DNA from: Actinernus sp. WN-2022
Taxonomy: Eukaryota > Cnidaria > Anthozoa > Actiniaria > Actinernidae
Assembly (NCBI GenBank): GCA_030867875.1
Contig: JAOWCC010000936.1
Span: forward strand, 13,586,095 to 13,650,094
Direction: 5' to 3'
DNA: 64,000 nucleotides
A program made the translations under genes and the position numbers. The notes beneath the pieces were generated by a model. The model was given only the letters and a program-made list of their open reading frames with translations. It was not told the DNA's origin and searched no databases. Position 1 is the first letter of the stretch, and the number at the start of each line of letters is the position of its first letter. Positions 11,385 to 23,569 of the stretch are shown one piece after another.

Positions 11385-12594
11385 CTGAAACGTTTAATGA
11401 AAATTAAGTGCAACGCTTGATGTGTGTCATCACTTGGTTATGTCAGACTTGATAAGTATATTGGAAAGTATATATATATTAACGTCCAAGCAAATAAACG
11501 AAAGGCAGTTATGTCAAGTGCTACTACGATCAAATTCAACCATTTTCTTTTCAATATTTTTGTCTTCCAAAATCACACACAGTGTCGAAAATATCTAAAT
11601 CAGTGAAAAATATTACCAGAGGACCGAATTAAACTATGAATTTTGCAGAGAGTTTATCGTCTAAATCACTTCATTACTGAAGTGTGTTCCAAATACTTCG
11701 TCATTGTCGACCAGCGGTTTGCTGTCGTGAGGTCATTTTCTCAACGCGCCCCTCTTGTAATTGCATATTTCCATTTAAAACTTCGTTCTTTCCTTTCCAT
11801 TTGGGCAAAAAATGTATATTCATGTACTTCACTTAGAAGTTCGTGCGAGAGTTTGTGTGAAACGTAGGCCCGCAGTTTATGTGTTGAGAAAATTACGTCA
11901 CCTCCGCTGAAAAATTGGCTCTGTCACAGGAACGGGTTCGGGTAATGGTGGACATGAAATCTCGAGATTCGGATTCCAATAAATAAGACTTCCCTTCGTG
12001 ATATAAAAAAAAACGGTTTGGGCAGGAAAAATATAGCAAATATATCACTATCTAAAAATGTGATCACAGTAGCACTTTACCTTCACAATAGCAATTTCAT
12101 GAAGTACTTTTTTCGTGATCAAGAGTTCCACTGTTATCAACGTTTTTGTAATCTCTAAATGCTGTATGTTTCTGATAAGCAGGGTGTTGAAAAGTGGAAT
12201 TTCCAGAAAAAAGGTTATGGTCGGGTGTGTTTTAATAAAAGTACAATATATGGAATAAAATAAATGTTGAATTTTCAGTGGATACTGAGGTACTAGTCGA
12301 AATTGTGTATTTATGAGTACAGTTCTTTCAGAAAAGGTTATTCTAATGCATTGTACAGGTTGCATTTTTCATGCTGCATTGCGCACTGGGTCTGACAGTC
12401 CAACAAATTAAATCCATTATATTGTTATTGCGCTGAATAATTTTCTTACAACAAATGAGGACTTGGGCAAGCAATTCAATTATTACCTTTTTGTTCGGAA
12501 CGCGTAATGCTGTATGCACAATGCAACATGCACGAGGCAACCATGTTTAAATAGCTGTATAAAGTATCATCTTGAGAAAACTCTAGAGACACAC
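11385..12594. other. Intron 31-32, non-coding, unit 1
   Basis: Aligns by eye to 25736-26615 (shared ATTGGAAAGTATATATATATTAACG and the AAATTACGTCACCTCCGCTG stretch), then diverges: 12245-12505 here has no match to the 0.7 kb at 26620-27335. Confidence 0.5.
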
Positions 12595-12861
12595 CTTTTA
12601 TTTCCACAGTTGTACCCAAAGTATTATTTCCAGCCCTATTTACCGCCACACATCGGTACTCTCCTTCATCCTCTATGATTGCATTATCTATAACAAGAGT
12701 CCTGTTTCTGTCGTATAACCTTGCACGCGTCAGATTGCCAGACCCATCCTTCCTCCATGTCACAACCGGTTGTGGGTCGCCATTAACCACACATGTTAGA
12801 TTGATATAGTTGCCAATAACAATTGTTGTGCTGCCAGTAATCTTCGATATTCTAGGTAACA
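12595..12861 (-). CDS. Exon 31: Ig domain, class P, unit 1 (weakened donor)
   Basis: Phase 1-1, 267 bp. LPRISKITGSTTIVIGN, CVVNGDPQPVVTWRKDGS, YRCVAVNRAGNNT. The donor reads GGTGTGTC where exons 15 and 23 have GGTGAGT, i.e. two bases (GA) are missing relative to exon 23. GT is kept but the match to U1 is poorer. Confidence 0.9.
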
Positions 12862-12899
12862 CTGGGTAACAGGAAATGAGCGAGGTGAAACGTTAATCC

Positions 12900-13460
12900 A
12901 TAAACTGTTCACATACGAACTTGAAATAATACAAAGCAGATCATTTGTATAAATAAAATCCATTTAAATCATATAATTATACAAATAATGATATCATACA
13001 AACCCTTCATTTAAACCATACAATTAGTGTAACGCAGCAACTTATACAAAGTAGATAGTGTGCTGGAAAATGGCATTTAAGCCATACAGAATGTGTAAAT
13101 CATAGAAAATATTCAAGTCATGCAAAGTATGATATAAATTATAAATTATTCAATTTATTCACGTTATGCAATAATACAATTCATAGACCTTGAAAGGTAA
13201 CCAAGCCTCGCATGGCGGATGGATTTGACCCTACACTGATACAAACCCCCTTTCTACAGTATGAATATGGATAAATTTTGATTTTCATGCTAGATACAGT
13301 CCTCCAACAAAGTTGTCTCGACGTCACCAAAGGCTTGGTTAACTTTCAAATTCGCGGTCCGAGAACTAAGAATTGAATTAACCATGCTAATCATACAGAT
13401 CAGATCATTTGTACATGCAAAATCATTTCAATCATACAAATTATGCAATTTTCAGATCAA
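12900..13460. repeat. Diverged copy of the AT-rich tandem repeat
   Basis: AATACAAAGCAGATCATTTG, ATCATACAAA, CAGATCAGATCATTTGTACATG; same motif vocabulary as at 4.7-6.4 kb but poorly ordered. Copied at 27750-28300. Confidence 0.65.
13184..13368. mobile_element. MITE-like element, family of three, unit 1 copy
   Basis: Inverted ends: TGAAAGGTAACCAAGCCT at left, GGCTTGGTTAACTTTCAAA at right, then CGGTCC.GAGAACTA against the left TAGACCT. Same family at 28022-28212 (the copy made by the block duplication) and 45871-46134. Confidence 0.7.
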
Positions 13461-14749
13461 GGAGGATTGGAAGGTCTTCCCAGAATCTGCGCATGAATTA
13501 CATGTTTATCATAATTCCGTGATGATATCGGCGATCGGTACTCGAAAGCGCTAGTCTGTTCTGACAAATCAATGATGTTCTTTACAGAGAATTAATGGGA
13601 AAGGTTATCCTAGAAAGCTATCATGTCTAGGATTTAATAGCATTGTTGGAAGTCCAGTTAAATTGCGAAAACAAAATGTTGTGTGTTCCCCTTGCACCAA
13701 ACCATTCGAACTTGTGAAGCATTGCCAATCCCCAGCAGTTCTTATAGTGGTACTATAAGCAGCTGCAAAATAACAGTAAGTTCAAAGTTGTGTTTACGAC
13801 TTTGGATATTGTCTTTGATTATTCGAAATTCTTCAACACTTGAGTACTGTTATGAAGCTTCGAGAATCTGAGCTTGGTGTCGTGGACTTTTTATAGCATC
13901 ATGAGGAAAGTCGATAGGGTGTTTTGTTCCGGAGTAATTAAATTTGAATTGTGCTGCATAAAAGTCGAAGTACTTGTGTAGATTTATTTGTTTTAACTTG
14001 GTGAATCCTTAAAAGTTTCATCCAGAGAGTCCTGAAGGATTTTGATGGGAAATTAAGCTTTATTTGTATCGTAGTTTTATGGCCGCCATGTTGGTGTCTA
14101 AAAGAGGGACACCAAGATGGCAGCCGTATACAAAGTTATATAAAATTGCCATATAGTCACTGGTCAACAGCTCCGTTAGGAAATATTCTAATGTTCTAGA
14201 ATTTGAGTTATAAGTGTATTTTTGCTAGTTAAATGTTATATTTAATTACATCAATGCAAACGAATTTTGCGATCGAGGGTCATCACGACGATGAAAACCA
14301 CCAATTGCACTTATTAAAATGCCAGAATAGAGCAAAGGGAAATCACGTACATTTGCTGTTTTTGCCACTCTTTTTTTGGCTGTTATAATGAAAGAACTGT
14401 GCATAATATCCTTCGTACATAATACCCTTGTGTAAAACACACGGCCCTTTATGATGGATGGTACTGCGAGGGACTATACATAGGATTCTACTGTAATTTA
14501 GGTTATACTGACTTAGCAGTAAAATATATAATTATCACCGAAACTGAACATGTATACTAAAGTTACGTTCAACATTTTAGTGACATAAAGCAAGTGAATC
14601 GTTATGCTTCACTTTGTGAAAAGAACACGCTGTGATAATATTGTTTTTAGTTTGAGTATCGAATTAATTGATATTGTTATTCGTCTTTTTTGGGACGTAT
14701 ATTCAAGTGTGGCTTCTGTATGGGACCTATGTATATGTTGCAGGTCAAA

Positions 14750-15831
14750 AAACACTTCAGGTTAAATGTGTCCAAACTCGTTTATTTTTATCAACCTAGT
14801 TTGTTTTTTGCAACCTAGGTTATTATTTTTTTATATCAATCATTCTTTTTGGGGAGTCATAAAAAATATGGTGTTTTGTTTTTTAGGGGGCACCTTCTAT
14901 AAAGAATTGAGCAGGTTTTCGTATTCTACCTCCCCTCCCTTCCATTTTCTTTGTCCCACTATCTTCCTTCTACCCCATCCTGATCCCCCTTACCACCGTT
15001 ACATTAATTAATATTACACATCATTATGACTTACTTTGTTTCATCCCAGACGAGACTCGAACACCCTGAACCATCGGTTTCGAAGACCAGAACTTTACTA
15101 CTTTACCACAGAAACATTCGATGACGTGGTAGTCATTTCAATCACTAATATAACTACGACATCAGGTCGCATGCGCATTGCTAACGAAATCGGACTTTGA
15201 AAAATATAACACGGACGGTAACACGGACGAAAATACAAACGAAGCTTGTGTTGTCTCTGCGTTCTTTTATGAAAACTCAAGGGAAGTAAGAAAGCTAAAT
15301 TCAGAAACATATATTGTTTATAGATGATCAGGTTTACCTTACGGCTCCACTGGTACTTCGAAACAAACTGTGAACCGAACCGACTTTTACAAAGTAATCA
15401 CTGAGCTAAATGATATAAAAGCGAATCAACGCTAACATTGCCTGGAAGAAGACGTCTACGAAAGAGCTAAATAGTATCTTAAAGTAACGAGTTCAGAGGA
15501 TCTTGGACTAAACCTCCTACTCGTTAGACTCAGCTTTCCAAATAGAATAACACGCTGTGACTAGCACAAAATGGAAATACGCATTCCAAATAACGAACTT
15601 CTAACTCCTGTCAATAAAGAAACAGTTTGTAAATTATATGTAGTTTATAGCACTAATTTGTGATTTACGCCATCACAGGTAAACAATAATTATAAAGGGA
15701 AGAGAAATTGTACTGTGATTGAACCCATATAATAAGAAATAACCTAGGTTGAAGAAATTGCCTAGTTTGGACAAAAATAAACTAGGTTGAACCAAAATTA
15801 ACTAGTTTGGACAAATTTAACCTGAAGTATT
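14750..15831. mobile_element. TIR element, about 1.1 kb, copy a
   Basis: Left arm ACTTCAGGTTAAATGTGTCC..TTTTTTGCAACCTAGGTT, right arm AACCTAGGTT..GGACAAATTTAACCTGAAGT, inverted and about 80 bp long. Interior has a tRNA-like stretch and no transposase seen. Copy b at 29605-30761 came with the block duplication. Confidence 0.72.
15041..15111 (-). other. tRNA-like sequence (possibly degenerate), copy a
   Basis: On the minus strand GTGGTAAAGTAGTAAAG resembles an A box and GTTCGAGTC fits the B box consensus, with a seven-base loop CTTCGAA between GGT/ACC in the anticodon place. Stems are too imperfect for me to call a working tRNA. It lies inside the TIR element. Confidence 0.35.
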
Positions 15832-16039
15832 TTAAAGTACAACACATATATTGCTTACGACTTTGCAAAAGAACAATGAGACTTAGCTGGGAATATCAAA
15901 TTCCGAAAGGGAACAAATGACCCTTTTTGGGCGGATAATCAATATATGAGAAAGATTTAGATGTTAGTCGAGCTCCTTGTACGTGGACATGGTTGTTATA
16001 TTCAGATTACATTATTCCAATCCATAATAAAGCGTAAAA

Positions 16040-16860
16040 ATTACCAAAATAGAAAGCCTTTTCAATCATATGAACTGTGCAACTCACGCATTTCATACAA
16101 ATTATGTAAATTATACAAAGAAGATTATTTATATAAATCAATTCCATTAAAATCAAACAATTGTACAAATTATGCAACTAATACGACTAATGCAAAATTA
16201 TACAAACCCTTTAACCAATACAATTAGTGTATAAATCATTTCAATCATACTTTGAAAGTCATGCAAAGCAGATAATCAGTAAAATCAACTTAAATCGTAC
16301 AATAATTGGTGTTATTCAATTCAGGTCATAATCATACAGATCAGATTATTTGTGCATACAAAAATAAATAAATCATACAAATTATTCAGGTCATTCAAAG
16401 CAGATAATCAGTAACATCAACTTGAATCGTATAATTATTCGTGTTATTCAATTAGGCTAATCATACAGATCAGATTATCTGTGCATGCAAAAAACATTTT
16501 AATCATGCAAAGCAGATAATCAGTAAAATCGACTTCAATCATACAATTACTCGTGTTATTCAATTCAGGTTTATCATAACGATCAGATTATGTGTGCATG
16601 CACAAATAATTTCAATCATGTAAAGCAGATAATCAGTAAAATCAACTAAATCATATAATTATTCGTGTTATTCAATCCAGGTTAATCATACAGATAAGAT
16701 TATTTATGCATGGGCAAATCATTTCAATCATGCAAAGCAGATATTCAGTAAAATCACCTTAAATCATACAATTATTGATGTTATTCAATTCAGGCTAATC
16801 CTACAGACGAGATTATTTGTGAAAGTAACATTACTTCAAATCACACAGAGTAATATTCAA
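16040..16860. repeat. AT-rich tandem repeat, unit 2 copy
   Basis: About six to seven copies of the 115-bp unit (GCAAAGCAGATAATCAGTAA, TTCGTGTTATTCAATT, CAGATCAGATTATGTGTGCA). Placed directly downstream of exon 30 in gene orientation. Confidence 0.85.
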
Positions 16861-16915
16861 ATCGTATAAGGTAGAAACTTTTCTTTCGAGAGCGCATGAA
16901 GAGACGGCAACTCAC

Positions 16916-17182
16916 TGTCGACAGTTAGTGTAGCTGTATGGCTGAAGGTGCCTGCTCGACTGCTCGCTGTACACATGTAATTCCCTTCATACGTGTTATT
17001 ATTCTTGACGTTTGTAATGATTAATCTCCCGTCCTTTATAAAGTGCGGTACCAGGATCTGTCCTCCATTAAATGTCCACGTGATAGTTGGTGACGGGACT
17101 CCAGATGCCACACACTGGAACGTGACATTACTTCCTCCTATCACAACTTGATTGACAGATGAAGTGACAAATTCGGGTTCAA
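16916..17182 (-). CDS. Exon 30: Ig domain, class N', unit 2
   Basis: Phase 1-1, 267 bp. EPEFVTSSVNQVVIGGSN, CVASGVPSPTITWTFNGG, YEGNYMCTASSRAG (YMC in place of YTC), LTVD. The AT-rich tandem repeat begins just downstream in its intron. Confidence 0.92.
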
Positions 17183-17225
17183 CTACAATAGCAGAAGATA
17201 GTAATGAATAACAATATTTCCACAA

Positions 17226-17500
17226 TGGGCTTTTTGGAGTTAGCCAATCACGTGGTTGTACTGGATGGCAAATAAAACTTACTTCATTTCTTTAAAGGAA
17301 AACCTGTTTGTAAATGTTTTTTTCGATTTCCAATCGATTGTCGATCTTTCTATACTGTAACAGCGTTTTAAAGTTTGTTTGCCATCCAGTAAATCACTTT
17401 CCTTGGGATAACGAGCTCGATTCATTGGTTATTGAAGTAATATATCAGCACGTGACTGTTAGCTTCAAAATGCCTATCAGTCACCTCGGTCTCTTAGAGA
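17226..17500. repeat. Intronic repeat, second copy
   Basis: Matches 591-895 and 32036-32312; contains GTTTGCCATCCAGTAAA against CTGGATGGCAAATAAAA, an inverted pair. Confidence 0.7.
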
Positions 17501-17588
17501 GCATATGTGTGTAAAATAATAGCACGGCTGGAATAATAGCCCACACCCCTCCTGCCTCCTCCCATATTAATCAAGTCTAAGTCCAGCC

Positions 17589-17772
17589 AAAGTTGAGGAG
17601 GATGACGGTGTGATAGAGTCAGACCCTACACGATTGACAGATATTTACGACTCTGATGAGGACTACGAAATCGACATTGCCAATAAAATGACATCAACTG
17701 TTTCTGTTCAGTTTAGTTTTAGAAATAACTATCAACTTAAGGTACCAACTATTGAAATAATCATCCTCTTTT
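17589..17772 (+). pseudogene. Open acidic stretch, possible captured fragment
   Basis: About 60 plus-strand codons without ATG at the start: VEEDDGVIES, DPTRLTDIYDSDEDYEIDIA, MTSTVSVQF, then a stop. The copy at 32402-32550 keeps the first part but stops earlier (RNNY then stop). Composition looks protein-like (acidic, DSDEDYE) yet I recognise no family; it may be the start of a decayed transposase or chance. Confidence 0.25.
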
Positions 17773-18538
17773 AGGGCCAATAAAAATATTAACTTCCCAA
17801 CAATATTTCAAGGAAATACGGTTTTTACATTATTAAATGATGTCCTGCAAGAATGAGGTAAGAGAACTAACACCCCATATATGGACCTTTCTATTTTATT
17901 TTTAGATTATCAGTCCAAAACATTGTTATTTTAATAAAGACTAATAAAGATCAGCTTCAAGTGGTGCTGTTATGCTAAGGAGTGGTTTATAGAGATTCCA
18001 TGCGGACCCAGAGGACATAAACAATGGGTCTCTAATGACGGTAGCTGAGCAGAACGAGTTTAAATTAACTTACATCACGTGTTGCAAAACGTGGAGATTC
18101 GTTCTCTTACCTTATTCTCTCTTCCAACGTAATGATAAAATATCAAAATGTAGGAAATCCAACTTAGTGTCTAAACAAATATCATAAGCAGAGGCACAGC
18201 TACAGTTTGAAGTTCCTAACCGCTAGGGGTGTCCGGGAAATGTTTAAAATTTAAGGTATCTTAAATGACTGCATTTCCTGCATTATGAGAGTAAGAAACA
18301 CACTCGCTCTTTCTTTTTCTCTTTTCTTTTATATCATTAATGTTTTCTTCTGTCTAAGAGGGAGATGGTTGTTTTCCTCAGGGAAAGGGGGGTTCGGGAG
18401 GAACCCGAGGAACCTACCCATGGCTACGCCCCTGATAATATAATATTGAAACTGACTACAAAATCAAGGATATCTTTTGGTCTCAAGGATATCTAAGAGT
18501 CGCAAAATACAGAGACTACAGTTATTCCATGTACTTAC

Positions 18539-18877
18539 ACAGCAGTTCGATACTTGTTTTCTTTGGCTGCTGGTCAATAGAATTGTTAGCAACACAAGTA
18601 TAGTTCCCTGCTTCTTTGTACGTTAGTCCTGTATAACGAGGATATAAAACACTGGACACGTTTTGAAGATGATCTTGAATGCCATCAAACAAAACCTGAA
18701 CAGTATGTTCTGTATTATTTCCTGATACAGTATTTACTAGAGGCACTATATTGTTGTGTCGTCGCCACATAACCACAGGTTTTGGATAGGCACTAGCGTA
18801 ACAGGCTATCGAGACGTTGGTGACTCCCTGACGGTATATACGGGTATAGGGCACAGCCAGGTACAAGGTCGTTGGAA
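18539..18877 (-). CDS. Exon 29: Ig domain, class L', unit 2
   Basis: Phase 1-1, 339 bp. PYTRIYRQGVTNVSIACYA, VVMWRRHNNIVPLVN, TGLTYKEAGNYTC. The acceptor is preceded by a long T run (A run on the plus strand). Confidence 0.92.
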
Positions 18878-18949
18878 CTACATTTTGAAAAAAAAAAAAG
18901 AGTGAAAAGTAGTTAATAGTGTTAATGCAAAACTGTTTCATTCACATAC

Positions 18950-20190
18950 AACTTTCGTCATTTCAAATGGAGAACTTTTCATTATTTTAAATGGAGAACG
19001 TACTGAGTACTTGTCAATTGTTTATACAATTTAATGAATTGTAATTGTAATTCAAGAAGAATATATGATTACAGAAGGTACAATAATATAATAGCCTTAA
19101 TGATGTTTAAACGCTCTTTATCGGAGCTCTGCCATATTAATGGTCAAACTGACACAAAGAATAGGAGAGAACGTCTAATACTTCAGTAGGCATTATTTAA
19201 CAATTATTATACTACTGTGACGCAAATTTTAGGGCAAATATGGAGACGTAATACCCACTACATGTTCCATATTGCCCTGTAGAATACGATTTAAATGTAA
19301 AAGAAATCCACGAATCAAGAACGCTGTCGTATAATAAATACCTTATTAGATGTTTTTTTCCAGATATTACGTTGCTGATATTTAACTCATTGCTAGCATT
19401 TTCGTCACCTCTGCGGTACTCGAAAAAATACATTCGCAACTCGTAAAATATCAGCATTTATTATATGGCAACCCCGTGAGAGGTCCAGATGAAGTCCATT
19501 CTTGCAATTTGATTGGTTGCTCATAGGTCCGGATTTTTCCATCTGGACCTCTGGTGAATTCATCCGGACCTCTCGTAAATTTGTTTTCTAGACGACATTC
19601 AACCTGAATTATAATATAATAACAAGGGAAAGCGCTCCAAAACTACGGAGAAAAAATCAAATGACAAGGCCTAGGAAAATGAGTTTGAGGATTTTATCTC
19701 GGCTCAACAGCCAAAAAATCCAAAAAAAAATTACGACTTCAACGTTTGGAGACGGTTTTGCCTGTTGAAATTGCTCACAACTCTTCGTAAACAAATAGCG
19801 ATAAAACCAGTACATTTTGAAATTAACTAAACATTTGTTACATGAGAAGGCAAACACTAATTTAAAACTATTTCTGCCTTTTCGTTTTTCAGCTAAAATT
19901 AAACTCACAACGCTAATACAATCTTGGTACAAAGAAATACAATTATTACGGAAACGAGTAAACTTAGCACACGGTTTCATCAAAAGCAGTTTTGTTTATT
20001 GTATGGGCTAAGCAATTCTGCGTTCACATTTGGTAAATCGCTTATAAATTATGAGTATTTAGTAAGTAATACTTACAAGTTTGTTTGTATTATTCTGCAG
20101 CTTTTTTTGTTAAGTTTTGCAGTGTGATTTCAACTTGCCGGTTTTCAATTTTCAAATCTTCCACAAATATGCACATTTTTGTCTCCAGAT
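18950..20190. other. Intron 28-29, left part, no gene seen
   Basis: Non-coding; near-identical to 33830-34985 with small indels. Poly-A and T tracts near 19710; no exon-like frame. Confidence 0.4.
19482..19580. repeat. Palindromic element with GAGAGGTCC(A/G)GATG arms
   Basis: GAGAGGTCCAGATG at left, CATCTGGACCTCT and CATCCGGACCTCTCG at right. In unit 3 only the right part remains (about 34322-34355); about 107 bp covering the left part is missing there. Confidence 0.65.
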
Positions 20191-20194
20191 AAAG

Positions 20195-21025
20195 GTTCAA
20201 AGCTTTTTATTTTCCACAATTACAAAGATTACACATATGAAAAAAGGAAAGAGAAAGGTCAAACTAAATACCTGTAGGGTGCATGAGATACAACCCAGAG
20301 GGTTAACAAGGCTCTCATGCACCCTTTATATGAACATTAATTACAGATCACTCCAAGATAGAAACAGATGACTCCAAATAATTACTGTACAGAAAATGAA
20401 TAATAAATGAACTTACAATAAATGTCAGGAGTTTGCATTTTTCTACATAAATACAATAAAGTATTGATATATTGATATATTTTTTTGTTAGGAAGAAGAA
20501 AGGATGTGTTTTTTTAAACACCTTTTTAAATGATTTAGTTGTTAGACTACTTTTTATATCTACGGGGATATCATTCCACACTTTTACGGAAGCATATTTA
20601 ACTCCAAATTTGCCATAGTTCAGCCTTTGGCGAGGCAGATAAAAAATTATATATGATTTTGAACGAGTGTTGTAGTTATGTACTACAGAAAGGTCAGTGA
20701 AGTAACTAGAAAAAATATTTGGTAATTGATTTGTATGATGCCCATAAGCTAATTCACCAAGTTGGTGGTCCACTATTTCAAATATGTTAAGCTATGTTAA
20801 GTTAAGTTATGTTTATGAATAAAGGTTTACTTGGAGTTCTGAACTCGGAAAAAGTAATTATTCGAAGCACACGTTTCTGTAGAATGTGAATGGGCTTCAG
20901 CTTTGATTTATAAGTACTACCCCAGGTCAACGTACAGTAGGATATGTACAGGTAAATTAAACTACAATAAAGATTTTTAAGGATATGAAGATTAAGGTAA
21001 TGCCGGACATTATACAATACTGCGT
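20195..21025 (-). mobile_element. 5'-truncated LINE (non-LTR retrotransposon), unit 2 only
   Basis: Minus-strand frames read the C-terminal end of a non-LTR reverse transcriptase polyprotein: YISYCTLTWGSTYKSKL, HILQKRVLRIITFS, then FTDLSVVHNYNTRSKSY and VKVWNDIP, broken by stops. A 3' tail with AATAAA (GGAAAATAAAAAGC) lies at about 20210. At the matching place in unit 3 (about 34986) the sequence runs straight from CCAGATAA to TGCGTTCGG, the empty site. Confidence 0.78.
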
Positions 21026-21145
21026 TCGGGGCCTGATAAAGTTGACAATGAAACCTAGTGCATCTGAAGTAAAGTACAGGTCAGTTTTCGTACCTAAAAT
21101 ACATTTTTGATGTCGGAAAACAAACTGTTTTGAACGTTTGTTCAC

Positions 21146-21284
21146 CGTTTGTTCGGTCCGGATGGGGGAATATTGGTCTCGTTCTTTTTTTCGTGTGTGA
21201 ATGGACCTCGCCCTGCAGGCTCGGTCCATATAAACACACGAAAAAAGAACTCAACCAATATCCCCCCATCCGAACCTCACGCTT
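21146..21284. mobile_element. Hairpin element with TTCGGTCCGGATGGGG arm
   Basis: GGTCCGGATGGGGGAATATT.GGT..TTTTTTCGTGTGTGAATGGAC against GTCCATATAAACACACGAAAAAAGAAC..ACCAATATCCCCCC. Shorter relative at 35261-35375 in unit 3. Confidence 0.75.
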
Positions 21285-21675
21285 GGTCAATAACCCCTAT
21301 GTAATACCTGGAAAAACATATAATAAGTGGTATTTATTCACCGAAGTGGAATTAAATGCATATTGGTGAATATTTACCGAGATGCAGTTGTATATCAGGG
21401 AAACGTCAAACAAGACTAATCTACTAACGTTTTTTTCTGGACATGCCGTGCGCGCTTTATTGAAATATGCCGAACTTCGCAACTTTAGTGTGCTTAACAA
21501 TTACATTGTTTTTATATTCACCTATCGCGGTGAAATATCGACATAGTTAGAACCTCTCGACCAATCAGAACGCTGGAATCTCTATGAAATTATACTAGTA
21601 TCCATTATTGGTATTACTTATCTCATAATTCCTATTGCAGAAAGACCAAGATATATTTTTGGATAAGTCACTTAC

Positions 21676-21942
21676 CGAAAATAGTAACGCTGCACGAGGA
21701 GGTATCATTTGCACATCTGTTCTTTGTGACGCATCGGTATGTACCTCGGTCACTGAATCTGACGTCCTTTATAACGAGACTTGTGTTACTGATCTGTAGT
21801 TCTGCACTGGGAATGACACGTGAACCATCTTTCGTCCAATATACGACTGGTGTTGGCTTGCCACTTGCGTTACATGTAAGAGTTAGCGTGGAACCCTCGA
21901 TGTATGATGTGTCTTTAAGCGGTGTTAAGATCCTCGGTGGAA
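21676..21942 (-). CDS. Exon 28: Ig domain, class P', unit 2
   Basis: Phase 1-1, 267 bp. PPRILTPLKDTSYIEGS, CNASGKPTPVVYW, YRCVTKNRCANDTSSCS. Besides NRC it has a fourth cysteine (SSCS) absent from exons 20 and 36. Confidence 0.92.
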
Positions 21943-22009
21943 CTGTGAACACAATGCAATATATGGATTAAAGTTCGTTTGAGAATTGGATAAAAAGTAT
22001 TTAAAGCAA

Positions 22010-22250
22010 ATACAACATTAATATTGTGTATGCAGAATCCTATCAGCACAACAACACATACACAACTATCAATAGCTTGTACCTTTCATTTTGTTCGAAA
22101 AATTTTAATTAAATAATATCTACACCACATCCAAAACACGTTTCTTTTGTAAAAGTTAACGAATGAATCTCAGTACTATGGTCAAACTTTCTACATTGAG
22201 TTTAACGTACTATTCCACTGTTTGCCTGTTTTAATTAATTGTTTTTTTCT
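22010..22250. other. Intron 27-28, non-coding
   Basis: AT-rich; near-identical to 36100-36345. No feature seen. Confidence 0.4.
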
Positions 22251-22260
22251 GTAAACCTAC

Positions 22261-22557
22261 CGCAAATATCTACAACGGTGGTACTTTCAACCTTGCCCCT
22301 ATAGTTACGGAACTGGCAGGTGTAGTTTCCCCTGTCCGAGTAACTGACTCGGCTCCACGTTACGGTTGAAGTCTTGATGTACTCTCCAGAAGTACGTATA
22401 GTAAAGTCACTATCGTTGTTGGCTTGAAGTGGCTTTCCATTCTTCACCCAGCTAACGTTTGGTATAGGTATGGACTCGGCAATACAACGTAGTTTTAGAG
22501 AGTTGTTTGCAACTATGTCAGCGTAGCGAGGAAGTTCGTAGAGGATAACGGGTCGAG
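22261..22557 (-). CDS. Exon 27: Ig domain, class F, unit 2
   Basis: Phase 1-1, 297 bp. LRCIAESIPIPNVSWVKNG, GNYTCQFRNYRGKVEST, VVDIC at the end with the third cysteine. Close to exon 19. Confidence 0.92.
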
Positions 22558-22868
22558 CTACCAAAAATAATAATTGATAATTATAAAGGTGATTTGAATA
22601 ATTATAGAAACGTATTTATTGTAGACAAAGAGTACCAAGTAGGCGCAAGATTATTTGCACTCACCATACTCTTAATAATATTGATACTAACCAATATCAA
22701 GGAAACAGCTTGAAAGGATCAGTACACTGGTAATAAAATGAACTTTAAGTTTTAACGCTACACAGCAACAGGGCCCTACTGAAAATCGCCTCGCCAATTG
22801 TTGTTGTTATTATTAAGACTAATTGGCATGAAACTTAATAATACAAAAAAAGGAATGTCCATTCTTAC

Positions 22869-23135
22869 CGTGTACAATCAGGTTTGAACTGGTGTTGGCC
22901 TTGCCCTCGTCGTTAGATGCTTCACATGTGTACAGTCCTTCGTCTTCCACGCTCACATTTTGTATCTTCAGTGTCCTATTGTTGTCAATGAGCACGGAAT
23001 CTGATAACAATACACCTCGCTTGTACCATTGATATGTAGGCTCCGGGTCAGCATTGGCTTTGCATGTGAAGTTCACTGTCTCTCTTCTCTCTACCACAAT
23101 GTTTTCTTGTAGGGGCAATGTTATGATTGGGATAG
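22869..23135 (-). CDS. Exon 26: Ig domain, class G, unit 2
   Basis: Phase 1-1, 267 bp. IPIITLPLQENIVVERRE, FTCKANADPEPTYQWYKRG, LYTCEASNDEGKANTSS. Only a few residues differ from exon 18 (RRE versus RSE, DSV versus DAV). Confidence 0.92.
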
Positions 23136-23569
23136 CTAGAAAAGGGAGATAAATACAAAATATCAAGTAACAACATTTGCATAAACTATTTCGTAAATTT
23201 TTGACGACTCTCTTTATCTCCTGTTGTAAAACAAATATAAAATGCAGAAAGTTGTTCAAAGTCTTATTCCAGGGAATTAAAAAAATACGATTGTTTAGCG
23301 TTGCATTTCTTCTGTACTTACAACAATTTGCGTCATCTCATGGCGGTGGATTCACGGTGACGCAAATCTTGGGAAGTAAGAAGACATACCGCGCTAAACT
23401 AGAGTAAATTTGTTTTTGTTTTGTTTTTACAACAACAAACATATTCAAGCGGGATATCCTTTGAAAGCGAGGGAAATAGATTTCTTGTAAAAAAGGGATT
23501 CTAGCGCGCTATTGCGCAATTGATATTTCACGAGCGATATCGCAATATTTCCGTTTTATTTCCGTAGTC

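Noticed and set aside
15041..15111. Functional tRNA-Arg gene
   Set aside because: A and B boxes are tRNA-like but the stems do not pair well and the sequence sits in a transposable element with a copy at 29905.
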